Counted from the stretch's first letter, positions 8,853 to 17,241 are shown. The stretch: DNA of 64,000 nucleotides from Candidatus Opimibacter iunctus (GCA_016716665.1 JADJVH010000011.1:1-64000); one strand, 5' to 3'. Made by a program: numbers and translations. Notes: a model not told the origin generated them from the letters alone.

Positions 8853-9023
8853 ATGGTCATACTAAAAATCAAGAAGCCAGTTCAGTTTAAACCAAGGAAA
8901 CACACCGATACTGATTTTAACAACTTCCCTGTCGGCATCACCTTCTCCCAGTTTATGGGAGATCACCCATTCGATGCTGAGCAAGGGTCAGTGATCAATC
9001 CGGGTCTTCCGGAAAGCAGATGA
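8853..9023 (+). CDS. Possible small ORF, unsupported
   Basis: This is a 56-codon frame (MVILKIKKPVQFKPRKHTD...) in the spacer 8837-9162. It has no recognised relatives and no clear promoter, and could be chance. The rest of the spacer shows nothing notable except TACTTTCG at 9151-9158, a near -7 box right before the next start. Confidence 0.2.
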   Translation: MVILKIKKPVQFKPRKHTDTDFNNFPVGITFSQFMGDHPFDAEQGSVINPGLPESR

Positions 9024-9162
9024 TGTCATTTCGATATTCTTTTTATTTTCCATGTTGCTAGTCAAACGTAACCGGATTCACTACCGGCGTCTTTTATTTA
9101 GAACACTCAGGATAACACCTCTATAACAACCCCCAGTCGCTACTCCTGTTTACTTTCGTTGC

Positions 9163-10308
9163 ATGGAAAAATATCTCATCGCACTCTCTTTGGTCTGTAT
9201 CCTATGTTCATGCAATGGCCAGGTCAATACCGCACCACCTAAGGATAAAGCCAAACAGGGTGATCAGGGGAATGTCGGTATCACGGATATCGCAGTTGTT
9301 CAGGAGGACCCATACTTTGTTGTGACCAAGGACACTATGACCACCACCGGGCCACATAACATCACGCGCAATGTGCTGGAAGATAGGGATGGCAATATGT
9401 GGCTTGCTACATGGGAGGGCATCATCCGGTTCGATGGAAAGCAGTTTGTCAATTATACCTTAAAGGAAAGTCTGAGGAAGTTTCATGTGTTTAGTGTCCT
9501 CGAGGATCGTGATGGCAATATCTGGTTTGGCACCATCAGGGGCGGACTGTACCGGTATGATCCTGCTGCAGATCCGACTTCGCCTCAATATGATCCGAAG
9601 AATCCAGGCCGTAAGCCTTTCACCTTATTTACCACCAATGAAGGCCTGGCCAATGACATGGTCTTGTGCATGATGCAGGATCGTGCTGGCCTGATATGGT
9701 TTGGAACAGATGATGGAGTGAGCGTTTATAATCCGTCATTGCATGAGGATGGTAAAAGCAACCCAAATAGTGGCTCAGTATTTACAAACTACACTACCGT
9801 TGAAGGACTCAGCGGCCAGTCAGTCAATTCCATCATGGAAGATGCTGCAGGCCGGATTTGGTTTGGCACCCGGTATGGTGTGAAAGGAGATGTATGCTAC
9901 TATGATGGCAAGTCCTTTACGAGGGTAAACAATGCGCTGGGTATGCCCTTCACAAATGCTCGTATGATCATTGAAGACAGGAAAGGCATCATCTGGATTG
10001 GTGGACAGGATGGATTGTATCGTTATGATCCATCGACAACAGCCAAAAGCATCGATCATCTCATGACCAATATCACCAAGGACTTCATTGGCTATATCTA
10101 CGAAGACAAGGCAGGTAACCTATGGCTGAGCCAGGCGAGCCCGGAAGGTATGTCCCTGAAACGCTATGATGGAAAAGTATCTCACCATATCGCGACACAT
10201 GGCCAGGTCTTTGGTATCCTGGAAGACCGCAAGGGCAATATATGGTTTGGTACACCTGGGGGTATTGTTCGATATGATGGGAAATCGTTTGAAGATTTTT
10301 TGGACTGA
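9163..10308 (+). CDS. Regulator-propeller (Reg_prop) lipoprotein
   Basis: The 381-residue lipoprotein (lipobox LCSC) is made almost wholly of two-component-regulator propeller blades. Repeats include GNMWLATWEGIIRFDGKQF, GNIWFGTIRGGLYRYD, GLIWFGTDDGVSVYN, GRIWFGTRYGV, GIIWIGGQDGLYRYD, GNLWLSQASPEG and GNIWFGTPGGIVRYDGKSF. Seven blades are consistent with one closed beta-propeller. In Bacteroidota these propellers are normally the periplasmic sensor half of hybrid kinases; here no kinase, membrane helix or output domain follows. It may act as a stand-alone binding protein (inference). The start is close to a leaderless promoter. Confidence 0.88.
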   Translation: MEKYLIALSLVCILCSCNGQVNTAPPKDKAKQGDQGNVGITDIAVVQEDPYFVVTKDTMTTTGPHNITRNVLEDRDGNMWLATWEGIIRFDGKQFVNYTLKESLRKFHVFSVLEDRDGNIWFGTIRGGLYRYDPAADPTSPQYDPKNPGRKPFTLFTTNEGLANDMVLCMMQDRAGLIWFGTDDGVSVYNPSLHEDGKSNPNSGSVFTNYTTVEGLSGQSVNSIMEDAAGRIWFGTRYGVKGDVCYYDGKSFTRVNNALGMPFTNARMIIEDRKGIIWIGGQDGLYRYDPSTTAKSIDHLMTNITKDFIGYIYEDKAGNLWLSQASPEGMSLKRYDGKVSHHIATHGQVFGILEDRKGNIWFGTPGGIVRYDGKSFEDFLD

Positions 10309-10309
10309 G

Positions 10310-10408
10310 TCACACCTCTTCTTGCTCAAATATCTCCATCAGGCTCTTGACATCAGTGAGTAGGATGCGGCGGCCATGAACCTCCACCAGGTTATTTTTC
10401 TTCAGGCT
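10310..10408 (-). pseudogene. Remnant of a Crp/Fnr regulator C-terminus
   Basis: Read on the minus strand, these 99 bases encode 32 residues plus a stop, beginning SLKKNNLVEVHGRRILLTD and ending FEQEEV. The intact-looking regulator at 12741-13456 ends SLKKNNLVEIQGRRINLTDL...FGSEEV, so the two are clear paralogues. Homology stops abruptly upstream at 10408, where no open helix-turn-helix region continues. It is the severed 3' end of a duplicated crp-like gene lying between two propeller genes. It is too short for usual gene callers. Confidence 0.85.
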
Positions 10409-10451
10409 GGTTTTTGACCAGATTTTACATTCTTCGTCATTAATTTTAAAC

Positions 10452-10459
10452 TAACTTTG
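10452..10459 (+). promoter_or_regulatory. Bacteroidota -7 box TAACTTTG
   Basis: This is an exact TAnnTTTG match, 43 bases upstream of the ATG at 10503. It lies just outside the Crp/Fnr remnant. Confidence 0.5.
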
Positions 10460-10502
10460 GAGAGCAGCCAATATTACCTGCATCCAACAAACCAGGATAA
10501 AT

Positions 10503-12656
10503 ATGCGCGACTTCAGGATCAGTGTACTGATAGGTATGCTGTTGATGACTCAATCCCTTCTCCAGGCGCAGGTAGTCCATGCGGGCGGGTGGACCGGCTA
10601 TCTCGACGGCATCAGTGTGTCCAACATGATCGTTCGCGACTCAGTGCTCTATGTTACGACATTCAGGGGTACCGCACGCGTCAACCCTGTCACATATGAA
10701 TACACCTATCTCGCTGAATCCGGTAACCCGGGCCTTCCTGCAGTGATCAACCTTAAATATTCTGTTATAGATGCAGAGGGGAGATTATGGTTTTTCCTCG
10801 AACATCAACTCGTACATCTTGATCCCGATATGACCTTGCATGTTGCTGCTCCGGAGCCAAAGTACCTGGTCACTGCAATGCGGATGGATAGGGAAGACAA
10901 CCTGTGGGTTGGTTTTTATACACCATATATTCCGCCCAGCACTGGCGAAGCCATCGCACGATTCAATGGCACCGATTGGGATTATATCGATGTAGGTGTC
11001 GAAGCACTCAATGTACTTGATATCGCCTTTGATCCGGACAACAAGCCCTGGCTGTGTGCTGGATACAAGATGTACCGGTTTAATGGTACTTCCTATGAGG
11101 TAGTCAAGAACAATGGATCTCCTGTCATCTGCGGTACGCGGTTAGCCATCTCGCAGGATGGGCATGTTGCTACTGCAGGTGCATTCAATACCGGACGACT
11201 GACTTATTACAGCAATGGCACATGGAAGACTGTAGATGATCAAAACTATGCCTATCCTGTCTACGATGAGCACAATACGCTCTGGGTCAATGACCGTGCC
11301 GGCAATGTGTATACCTTAGATGCAGATGATACGGCGCCGCGCAAGGTGTTGACTACGGCAGCTAATTTTCGTACTGGCGAAGATGAGTATATCACAGGCC
11401 TGGGCTTTGATGGGCAAGGCGCACTCTGGATGGGAAAGACCATCGGACTATTCACTGCCCCAGATACAATAGCTGATCAATGGGACTTTGTGCCGCTGAC
11501 TAACCTCCTCGTACCGGGACCTCATCCTGAGATTGCAGCAAGTGGAGATACTGCATGGCTATTGACTGATGCAGGGATCACGAAGCGTGTTCATGATTCA
11601 TTCGAAAAGCTCACTATTCCGCAAGAGGGCATCACTGACCTCTTCTATGATGAATTCCGAAAAGGGCTGTGGGTGAGTTCGCCAGGCAAACTCGGATTTT
11701 ACCAGGGGGATATACACTTCTTTATCAATATCAATCCACTGGTACGGGATAGTACCTATCATAATGAAATCGTGCAGGTGACAGGAGACAAACTCGGCAA
11801 TATATGGCTGCTGGGTTATGATGGACTGTTGCGCTATAGCCTCCAGGGGCAATGGAAATCCTTTTTCCAGGGTGTTGAATTGCCACATGCACCGGTTGGC
11901 TTTGGTGATATCACCTTTAGCTATGCGGATCAATCGCTGTGGATCCGTATCAGGGGCTTTTCCACAAAGACGTTTACAGATCCACCCAAGATGATGAAGA
12001 TCGAAGGAGATGTAGCAACACAGATAGACATAGATACTGATCTCTTGGCCAACTATTCAATTTTTGGTGTGGTGGCTGACTCACTCTTGTGGTTTAGCCA
12101 TGCGAACAATGCTGTGGTGCGTTATGAGAACGGGGCAATCACTGAATACAATCCTGGTCCACTCAATGCAGAGGAATTTATCATCTACAATGATAGCACT
12201 GTATTACTTTGTTCTAATCTGGGCTTATACATCTATGCCCATGATCAATGGGTCAAGCCTGTGATACCTTCCGACCAGATTGCCAATGATGATGCATTGC
12301 CTGCATGCCTTACTGCTGATGGCAGGCTATATCTGGCTAATTATCCGTTGCTGCTCATAGAAGATCTGGATGCACTACTCGATGGACTGGTGACCTCCAC
12401 AGGAACAACCTTGCAGTCATCATTGCATTACTATCCCAATCCCGTCACAGACTACCTATACCTCGACCAGGACTTTGCTACATCATGTGATAATTGCACC
12501 GCGGAGTTGATTTCGGCCAGGGGTGATATTCTCAAAAAGATTGCAGCTCCATTAAATGGCCGTATCGATCTGCGGGAACTCTCGCCTGGATTGTATGTAT
12601 TGCGGATATACTCAGGAAGCAATCTGATGTATGCACTGAAAGTGATCAGGCAGTAG
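10503..12656 (+). CDS. Secreted beta-propeller protein with T9SS type A sorting domain
   Basis: The product has a signal peptide ending in LLQAQ followed by about 600 residues of degenerate propeller-like repeats (EGRLWFFLEHQLVHLD, DNLWVGFYT, HNTLWVNDRAGNVYTLD, GALWMGKTIGLF, GNIWLLGYDGLLRYS). The last 80 residues are a T9SS type A sorting domain: HYYPNPVTDYLYLDQDF, then GDILKKIAAPLNGRIDLREL and SPGLYVLRIYSG. It is therefore exported across the outer membrane and cleaved or anchored by the T9SS sortase. It is 717 residues long. It probably shares ancestry with the preceding Reg_prop lipoprotein, but is secreted instead of lipid-anchored. Confidence 0.85.
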   Translation: MRDFRISVLIGMLLMTQSLLQAQVVHAGGWTGYLDGISVSNMIVRDSVLYVTTFRGTARVNPVTYEYTYLAESGNPGLPAVINLKYSVIDAEGRLWFFLEHQLVHLDPDMTLHVAAPEPKYLVTAMRMDREDNLWVGFYTPYIPPSTGEAIARFNGTDWDYIDVGVEALNVLDIAFDPDNKPWLCAGYKMYRFNGTSYEVVKNNGSPVICGTRLAISQDGHVATAGAFNTGRLTYYSNGTWKTVDDQNYAYPVYDEHNTLWVNDRAGNVYTLDADDTAPRKVLTTAANFRTGEDEYITGLGFDGQGALWMGKTIGLFTAPDTIADQWDFVPLTNLLVPGPHPEIAASGDTAWLLTDAGITKRVHDSFEKLTIPQEGITDLFYDEFRKGLWVSSPGKLGFYQGDIHFFININPLVRDSTYHNEIVQVTGDKLGNIWLLGYDGLLRYSLQGQWKSFFQGVELPHAPVGFGDITFSYADQSLWIRIRGFSTKTFTDPPKMMKIEGDVATQIDIDTDLLANYSIFGVVADSLLWFSHANNAVVRYENGAITEYNPGPLNAEEFIIYNDSTVLLCSNLGLYIYAHDQWVKPVIPSDQIANDDALPACLTADGRLYLANYPLLLIEDLDALLDGLVTSTGTTLQSSLHYYPNPVTDYLYLDQDFATSCDNCTAELISARGDILKKIAAPLNGRIDLRELSPGLYVLRIYSGSNLMYALKVIRQ

Positions 12657-12740
12657 TATCGTCTCTTAAATGTCCTGTCAGGGTACTATAAGTAATGCCT
12701 GAAATACGAAAGCAAGGCTATGTTGTTTCACTAGTGGATG

Positions 12741-13456
12741 TCACACTTCCTCACTTCCGAAGATATCCACCAGGCTTTTAAGATCGGTGAGGTTGATACG
12801 TCTACCCTGGATTTCCACCAGGTTATTTTTTTTCAGGCTGTTGAGCACGCGCACGACGGTCTCCAGTGATGCACCCACATACTCGGAGAGTTCTGTGCGC
12901 GTCATGGTGATCTCTCCCTGAGGTGCACCTGATATTCGATATTGCTCCTGCAGGATCAGGAGCGCAAGGATGAGCCTTTGCTTTACCGGAAATTTGGTAA
13001 ACACTGTGGTGCGGTTCATCCACACCGTAAAATCTCTCGCCAGTGCAGCGATCAGGTTGCGTGCAAAGGAAGGAGACTGTTCCACCAGTCGTTTGAATAT
13101 GGTACCCGGGATAAGCATGATCGTTGAGTCTTCCAGGAGCACAGAAGAGACCGGATGCACTTCGCCGGCGATGAGTTGCCTGTAACCGATCAGGTCACCA
13201 TCTGAGTACACATAAAAAGTCTGTCGCTGACCGCCAGGGGTTTCCTGGAAGATTTTGCTTTCCCTGAGATCAACCACACGACACTCCTTGGTGTGGTCCC
13301 TTGCCTGAAGAGGACTTCGCCGCGCTTGAGTTTCTTTGGCTTTGCGCATTCCCTGATGATTTCAAGATCCTTGTCCGGCAGATCAATGAGCACGGCGCTG
13401 TTTCTAAACAGGTATGGCCTTGTGGTCTTAGCTATTTTGGATGACAGATCAGGCAT
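12741..13456 (-). CDS. Crp/Fnr family transcriptional regulator (single-base frameshift)
   Basis: Two overlapping minus-strand frames together make one 238-residue Crp/Fnr protein. The upstream frame from the ATG at 13456 gives the start of the cNMP-binding jelly roll (LKRGEVLFRQGTTPRSVVWL, SGKAK). The downstream frame gives IFQETPGGQRQTFYVYSDGD, the dimer helix and a helix-turn-helix (MTRTELSEYVGASLETVVRV) ending FGSEEV. They join if one base is added to the T run at 13253-13256 (A run on the coding strand). The downstream frame alone could start at 13349, but that N-terminus (MRKAKETQARRSP...) does not resemble the family. No FNR-type cysteine cluster is seen. Confidence 0.85.
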
Positions 13457-13487
13457 TGGAGGGAAGATAAGGAATTATTAGGCAGAG

Positions 13488-13863
13488 TGATCATTTCGAA
13501 TAGGCACCATCCTGTGACCAAAAACTGTTTGCCCCCTGGCCCCTAAAGGGGTAAATATCATATCCTTGAAATCATTTCGAATAGGCAATCACCTGTCGCT
13601 CAAAATTGTCCCAAAATCATCTCGAATAGGCACAATCCTGTGACCAAAAACTGTTTGAGCAAACGGGAAACCTATTTCAGGTAATAACAAGACTCTATCT
13701 GGTAAAAGTTATCGAAGAGAAATAGGAACTTGAAATACACATAAGTTGAAAACGAACGGGGAGGTCAGGTAATGGCTGGAATATTAAGCGAGTTTTTTTG
13801 GTCACGAGCTTTTTGGTTCTTTTTTGCGGGAAAAAAGAACAATAATCCCCCACGTTTAGTGGG
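13488..13863 (+). repeat. Dispersed ~350-bp repeat, copy 1
   Basis: Non-coding unit with ordered blocks: ATCATTTCGAATAGGCA, then CTGTCGCTCAAAATTGTCCC, ATCATCTCGAATAGGCACAA, TGTGACCAAAAACTGTTTGA, GTTGAAAACGAACGGGGAGG, GCGAGTTTTTTTGGTCACGA and a terminal hairpin at 13817-13841 (GTTCTTTTTT / AAAAAAGAAC). The same order is found at about 18230-18530 and, inverted, at about 36583-36895. It fills most of the gene-free gap 13457-13946. The frame 13695-13940 on the minus strand arises from this repeat and is not called a gene. Confidence 0.85.
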
Positions 13864-13899
13864 TAAAACAAAACAGGCCACCCCATTGCAAAGGTGACC
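13864..13899 (-). terminator. Likely intrinsic terminator of the haloperoxidase unit
   Basis: On the minus strand the stem GGTCACC / GGTGGCC (one G-U pair, 10-base loop) is followed by TGTTTTGTTTT. It lies about 48 bases beyond the stop codon of the haloperoxidase gene. Confidence 0.55.
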
Positions 13900-13946
13900 C
13901 GTTGTATACAAACGACTAAGAATAACGCCGTGCTATGCACCGCATC

Positions 13947-15332
13947 TTACTGCCATGGCAGGCTGTTGACCCGACGGCCTACCTTATAGCCAAGGTCGAC
14001 TGCAGCATCTGCATCCATGCGGAAATGCACGCCCAGTGGAATGCGTGAATATGCATTTTCCTGAGCCATCTCATAGAAGCTGCTGAATGTACGTGGGGTA
14101 CCATTAAATTCAGCGCGGTCCTTGTGACAGTTGTCTGTCATCACGAAGTGCTGGCCAAACTCAGCAGTCAGTACTTCCGATGCCGCGGCACCAAAGGTGC
14201 CGTGGCCGGAAGGGTAAGTGGGGAATTGTGGTGTAAAGAATTGTCCTGCGCCATCAGGGCACATGATCGAGTTCCAGTCATCATGCCCCATCACATTGCG
14301 GATGTAATCCACAGGACGCAGGAGGTTGAACCTGTATTTTTCGCCCCAGCAGCGGATACCTGCATCACATACAGCCATCCCAACCTTGGCTTGTACGATG
14401 ACAGCCTTTTCGAGGTTAGCGTGCGTATTGATCAGCGCCTGGTCTGCTATCGCGATCCAACGGCCTGCCGGTGAGAACGTAAGTGCAGCGCAATCGTCGC
14501 TCCAAAACTGTGCTATCCACTTGTCCTCATAGTTGAGTCCCTGGCGGATCAGATTGATTTTGTTTTCGGTCTCTTTGGCCTGTACATAAAACTCACTGCT
14601 CTCCTCTGTGCTGAACGGCAACGGATCATCACATCTGTCATCCGTGCTTGCGGCAAACATGCGAACGTCTCCCCAGTGTGGAAGCAATGGCTTGCCATAG
14701 TTGGGATAGGTTGGTTGCCAGCGACCAGGGCCTGATGGTGGTACATAGGAAGGATCAGTATTGTGGAGATAACCTTCGTGACCTGCAGGGTCAGTGGTAG
14801 ACCATGAATAGACAGCATCAGCTACTGCCTGGCCCCAGGCAACAGAAGCTGCGTAGACGGCAGGGGTCACATCAGATTCGTATTTGGCATTCAGTGAATT
14901 CTGGAGGGTGACCAGTGCTGAAAACTGTGCAGCCGGAATCGTGGGGTACAGCCTGGTGATCATCGATGCATAGGCAGCATTGAGCGCGATAGGGTAGTGG
15001 TAGGTGATACTCTTGTCCGCTACAGGAAGCTCAAGGCCGGCATAGTAGTGACCAAGAGATTTATTTTGCGGCATACCAGGGATAGCTGTTTCGTATGCAG
15101 TGAGGCCTATATAGGCAAGGGATCGTGCAGCTACCGGAGGCAGATATCCCGGGGTGTAGCGTTCGACTTCGAGGACCAGTTCATTCCATTTGATGACCAC
15201 TTCATTGTCATACGATGCTGCGGAATGGTCTACTGGGGTGACCGCATCTTCTTCCTGGCATGCGGTGATAAGGGAAATCAGGAAGATGGCACAGAAAGAC
15301 CATTTTCCAAAAGCGTGTAGTTTGTTGATCAT
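13947..15332 (-). CDS. Vanadium-dependent haloperoxidase family lipoprotein (PAP2 superfamily)
   Basis: The 461-residue protein has a lipobox ITAC at Cys25. The vanadate/phosphate-binding residues of the PAP2/VHPO fold are all present in the usual order: K332 and R339 in EKYRFNLLRP, S375-G376-H377 in PTYPSGHG, then R430 and H436 in SRIPLGVHFRMD. The family oxidises halides with hydrogen peroxide (haloperoxidase) or hydrolyses phosphoesters, and sequence alone does not decide which. The envelope location suggests action on extracellular substrates. The gene lies 26 bases behind the lipoprotein gene at 15359-15862 on the same strand, probably as one operon. Confidence 0.9.
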   Translation of the reverse strand: MINKLHAFGKWSFCAIFLISLITACQEEDAVTPVDHSAASYDNEVVIKWNELVLEVERYTPGYLPPVAARSLAYIGLTAYETAIPGMPQNKSLGHYYAGLELPVADKSITYHYPIALNAAYASMITRLYPTIPAAQFSALVTLQNSLNAKYESDVTPAVYAASVAWGQAVADAVYSWSTTDPAGHEGYLHNTDPSYVPPSGPGRWQPTYPNYGKPLLPHWGDVRMFAASTDDRCDDPLPFSTEESSEFYVQAKETENKINLIRQGLNYEDKWIAQFWSDDCAALTFSPAGRWIAIADQALINTHANLEKAVIVQAKVGMAVCDAGIRCWGEKYRFNLLRPVDYIRNVMGHDDWNSIMCPDGAGQFFTPQFPTYPSGHGTFGAAASEVLTAEFGQHFVMTDNCHKDRAEFNGTPRTFSSFYEMAQENAYSRIPLGVHFRMDADAAVDLGYKVGRRVNSLPWQ

Positions 15333-15358
15333 GTGTATATGTATTTGGTGATTAGAAT

Positions 15359-15862
15359 TTATTGAAGCGTATCAAGCGTGATTTTGCGAAATGCCTCTGC
15401 ATACATTTGACCTGCCTTCAGATCGGATTTTTCTACCCGTGCGAGAAATTGGTTTTTCTCCAGTTCGAAGTCCTGCTGCCTGATCTGCAGGTCACGAATT
15501 TGCATGGCCAGCATTGCATCATATCTGCCAGCGCTATCGACGATCGACTGGACCTCAGGACTTAGGGATTTGAACGACATAAACATGCGGATGTGGTCTG
15601 CATTTCTGGCCTTGAGGAATATCTCACGGTCTGTCGGAGGAAAGTCTTCGGGAATACCTGCTGCAAGGGTAGCAGTGACTGCATCCCACAGACTGTCGAT
15701 ACGTGTATTGATGAGTTGGTGCTGTGCCTCCAGGCTGTCACCACGATGGAGGAGTACTTCACTTTCAGCTTGCCATGCAGCTTTGTGGCCACATGCTGTG
15801 AGGATCAGCAGCGCAGGAAGCAGGAGGCATAGTAAGGGCTGTAATGTTCCGGATCTCTTCAT
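15359..15862 (-). CDS. Helical lipoprotein of unknown function upstream of the haloperoxidase
   Basis: The 167-residue product has lipobox LTAC and a mature part that is almost all helix, with heptad-like stretches (LEAQHQLINTRIDSLWDAV and LQIRQQDFELEKNQFLARVE). The middle contains a Pro-rich break (GIPEDFPPTDREIF). No family is recognised. Small helical lipoproteins directly upstream of VHPO-like genes suggest a partner role, but this is inference from position only. Confidence 0.7.
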   Translation of the reverse strand: MKRSGTLQPLLCLLLPALLILTACGHKAAWQAESEVLLHRGDSLEAQHQLINTRIDSLWDAVTATLAAGIPEDFPPTDREIFLKARNADHIRMFMSFKSLSPEVQSIVDSAGRYDAMLAMQIRDLQIRQQDFELEKNQFLARVEKSDLKAGQMYAEAFRKITLDTLQ

Positions 15863-15968
15863 GGGACACTGTACTGTTTGATTCGCCTGTAAAGGTTTGG
15901 AGTTTCAGGAGGATGAAGTTTGACATAGGTCAATGTTTGGCTGCCAGAAGGGGTTATTAGAGGATTTT

Positions 15969-16092
15969 AAGGAAAGGGCGAAAAGGGCAGAAGGGCAGAA
16001 GGGCAGAAGGGAGGAAAGGAGGAAAGGAGGAAGGGCTGAAGAGGCGAAAGAGGCTGAAGAGGCTGAAAGGGCGAAAGAGGCTGAATCGCAAT
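15969..16092 (+). repeat. Purine-rich tandem repeat (GGCTGAAGA / GGCAGAAGG type)
   Basis: Short 8- to 9-base units GGGCAGAA, GGAGGAAA, GGCTGAAGA and GGCGAAAGA are arrayed over about 120 bases with an almost pure purine strand. A Lys/Glu-rich frame through it (15933-16115) is low-complexity and not a gene. The same unit type occurs at 23060-23120 and 25998-26130. It lies in the gap 15863-16308. Confidence 0.75.
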
Positions 16093-16118
16093 GGGCGGTT
16101 AGATATAAGATTTGAAAA

Positions 16119-16224
16119 GTTCGCCACCTTTGGCGAACAGAGTGCCGTAGGCACGGCCGATTTTGTTGCCAGGGATTTCAATCCCTGAAGGTGGATATTG
16201 TTGCCAGGGGTTTCAATCCCTGAA
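16119..16224. repeat. Modular hairpin array, copy 1
   Basis: Three successive perfect or near-perfect hairpins: GTTCGCCACCTTTGGCGAAC (16119-16138), GTGCCGTAGGCAC (16142-16154) and AGGGATTTCAATCCCT (16171-16186). A second AGGGGTTTCAATCCCT follows at 16206-16221. The order is shared with 59885-59957 (inverted) and, with a different first hairpin, with 19742-19820. Confidence 0.85.
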
Positions 16225-16281
16225 TAGAGCAGAGAGGCATAAGGGGCTATAGGAACATTAGTGTAAATTAGGGGCGGGAAT

Positions 16282-16289
16282 TATTTTTG
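16282..16289 (+). promoter_or_regulatory. Bacteroidota -7 box TATTTTTG
   Basis: This is an exact TAnnTTTG match, 19 bases upstream of the ATG at 16309, which would give a very short leader. Confidence 0.5.
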
Positions 16290-16308
16290 CTAAAACTCAA
16301 ATAACAAA

Positions 16309-16818
16309 ATGATTCGACTTATCATCACCATTTCAATAGCTGCTGCAGTGGCGAGTTGCAGCCCGGCAAATAAAATGACAAAGAACATGGAAGATCAAAC
16401 CAAGGAAACAACAAGCGCTACAGCTGATGATGCTACACCTAAAGTAACAGGCATCGGAGGAATTTTCTTTTTTTCTGACAATCCTGAGGCCACCAGGGAG
16501 TGGTACAACAAGAATCTTGGGCTGGAGACCAATGCCTATGGTTCGAGCTTCGAGTCCAGGGATATCAACAAGCCTGACCAGGTCAATACACTCCAGTGGA
16601 GCCCTTTTAAGAAAGGGAGTTCGTATTTCGAACCTTCTAAGAAGGAATTTATGATCAACTATCGGGTGCAGCATATCGAAAAGCTGGTCGATCAGCTCAG
16701 GGAAAGTGGTACGACGATCCTTGACAGCATCGTGACCTACGATTACGGAAAGTTTGTTCACATCCTCGATCCGGAAGGCAATAAAATCGAACTCTGGGAG
16801 CCGGCTGAGGAGCACTGA
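16309..16818 (+). CDS. VOC (glyoxalase/bleomycin-resistance fold) family lipoprotein
   Basis: The N-terminus is a short lipoprotein signal with lipobox VASC, then a Thr/Ala/Asp-rich linker to about residue 45. The remaining 120 residues are one VOC module: GIGGIFFFSDNPEATREWYN, KNLGLETNAYG, then the second half with MINYRVQHIEKLVDQLRESG and FVHILDPEGNKIELWEP. The final ELWEP glutamate is the usual metal or catalytic ligand. VOC proteins are mostly cytosolic, so an exported lipid-anchored one is unusual; a second case is at 25346. Substrate unknown. Confidence 0.85.
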   Translation: MIRLIITISIAAAVASCSPANKMTKNMEDQTKETTSATADDATPKVTGIGGIFFFSDNPEATREWYNKNLGLETNAYGSSFESRDINKPDQVNTLQWSPFKKGSSYFEPSKKEFMINYRVQHIEKLVDQLRESGTTILDSIVTYDYGKFVHILDPEGNKIELWEPAEEH

Positions 16819-16893
16819 TCTGCCGATCCCTTGCTTTACTGATCAAATAAGTCACAACTTTGTATTCCGGGCTTATGCCTGTGATGCCAGCCG

Positions 16894-17241
16894 ATGCCTA
16901 CATACAAGGTCTATGTTGTTGAATTGTCAAGGACTGTATTCTCTGAACATGCCAGATTCAGGGCAGCCAATCCTCAGTTTAATGGCGTGCTCGAATGCCT
17001 CTATGTAGGCATGACGAGCAGGGATCCCGCAGTGCGGTTGAAACAACACAAGACAGGATATCGAAGCAAGAAGGGCCACAACATCTCCTCTGCCCTTGTC
17101 CGCAAGTATGGCACTTACTTGCGGCCTAGCCTCTATGATGCGCACAATGTCAATCCCATGACGAGAGCTCAGGCCCTCAAGATGGAAGAAAATCTCGCGC
17201 TGGACCTGAGGAGGAAAGGGTATGCGGTTTGGTTTAACTAG
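16894..17241 (+). CDS. GIY-YIG-like small protein
   Basis: The 115-residue protein starts YKVYVVEL and contains LYVGMTSRDPAVRLKQHKTG, which matches the GIY-YIG pattern (V-Y-V-x-x-L ... L-Y-V-G-x-T ... R-x-x-x-H) with the conserved Arg. The later helix has MEENLALDLRRKGYAVW, with a Glu where the family metal ligand lies. It may be a minimal nuclease or a degenerate relative. CAACTTTG at 16855-16862 is one base off the -7 box. It does not look like part of a homing element. Confidence 0.7.
   Translation: MPTYKVYVVELSRTVFSEHARFRAANPQFNGVLECLYVGMTSRDPAVRLKQHKTGYRSKKGHNISSALVRKYGTYLRPSLYDAHNVNPMTRAQALKMEENLALDLRRKGYAVWFN

Noticed and set aside
13695..13940. Minus-strand frame with QKRTKKLVTKKTRLI, also found in 36552-36767
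   Set aside because: The frame comes from the dispersed 350-bp repeat; the third copy (18230-18530) is out of frame, so it is not under coding selection.
15933..16115. Lys/Glu-rich frame through the GGCTGAAGA repeat
   Set aside because: Low-complexity translation of a purine tandem repeat, with no start signal or homology.
16165..16224. Two GTTGCCAGGGATTTCAATCC units spaced like a short CRISPR array
   Set aside because: Only two units, a gap of about a dozen bases that is far too short for spacers, no cas genes in the window, and the same unit occurs singly elsewhere as a hairpin.
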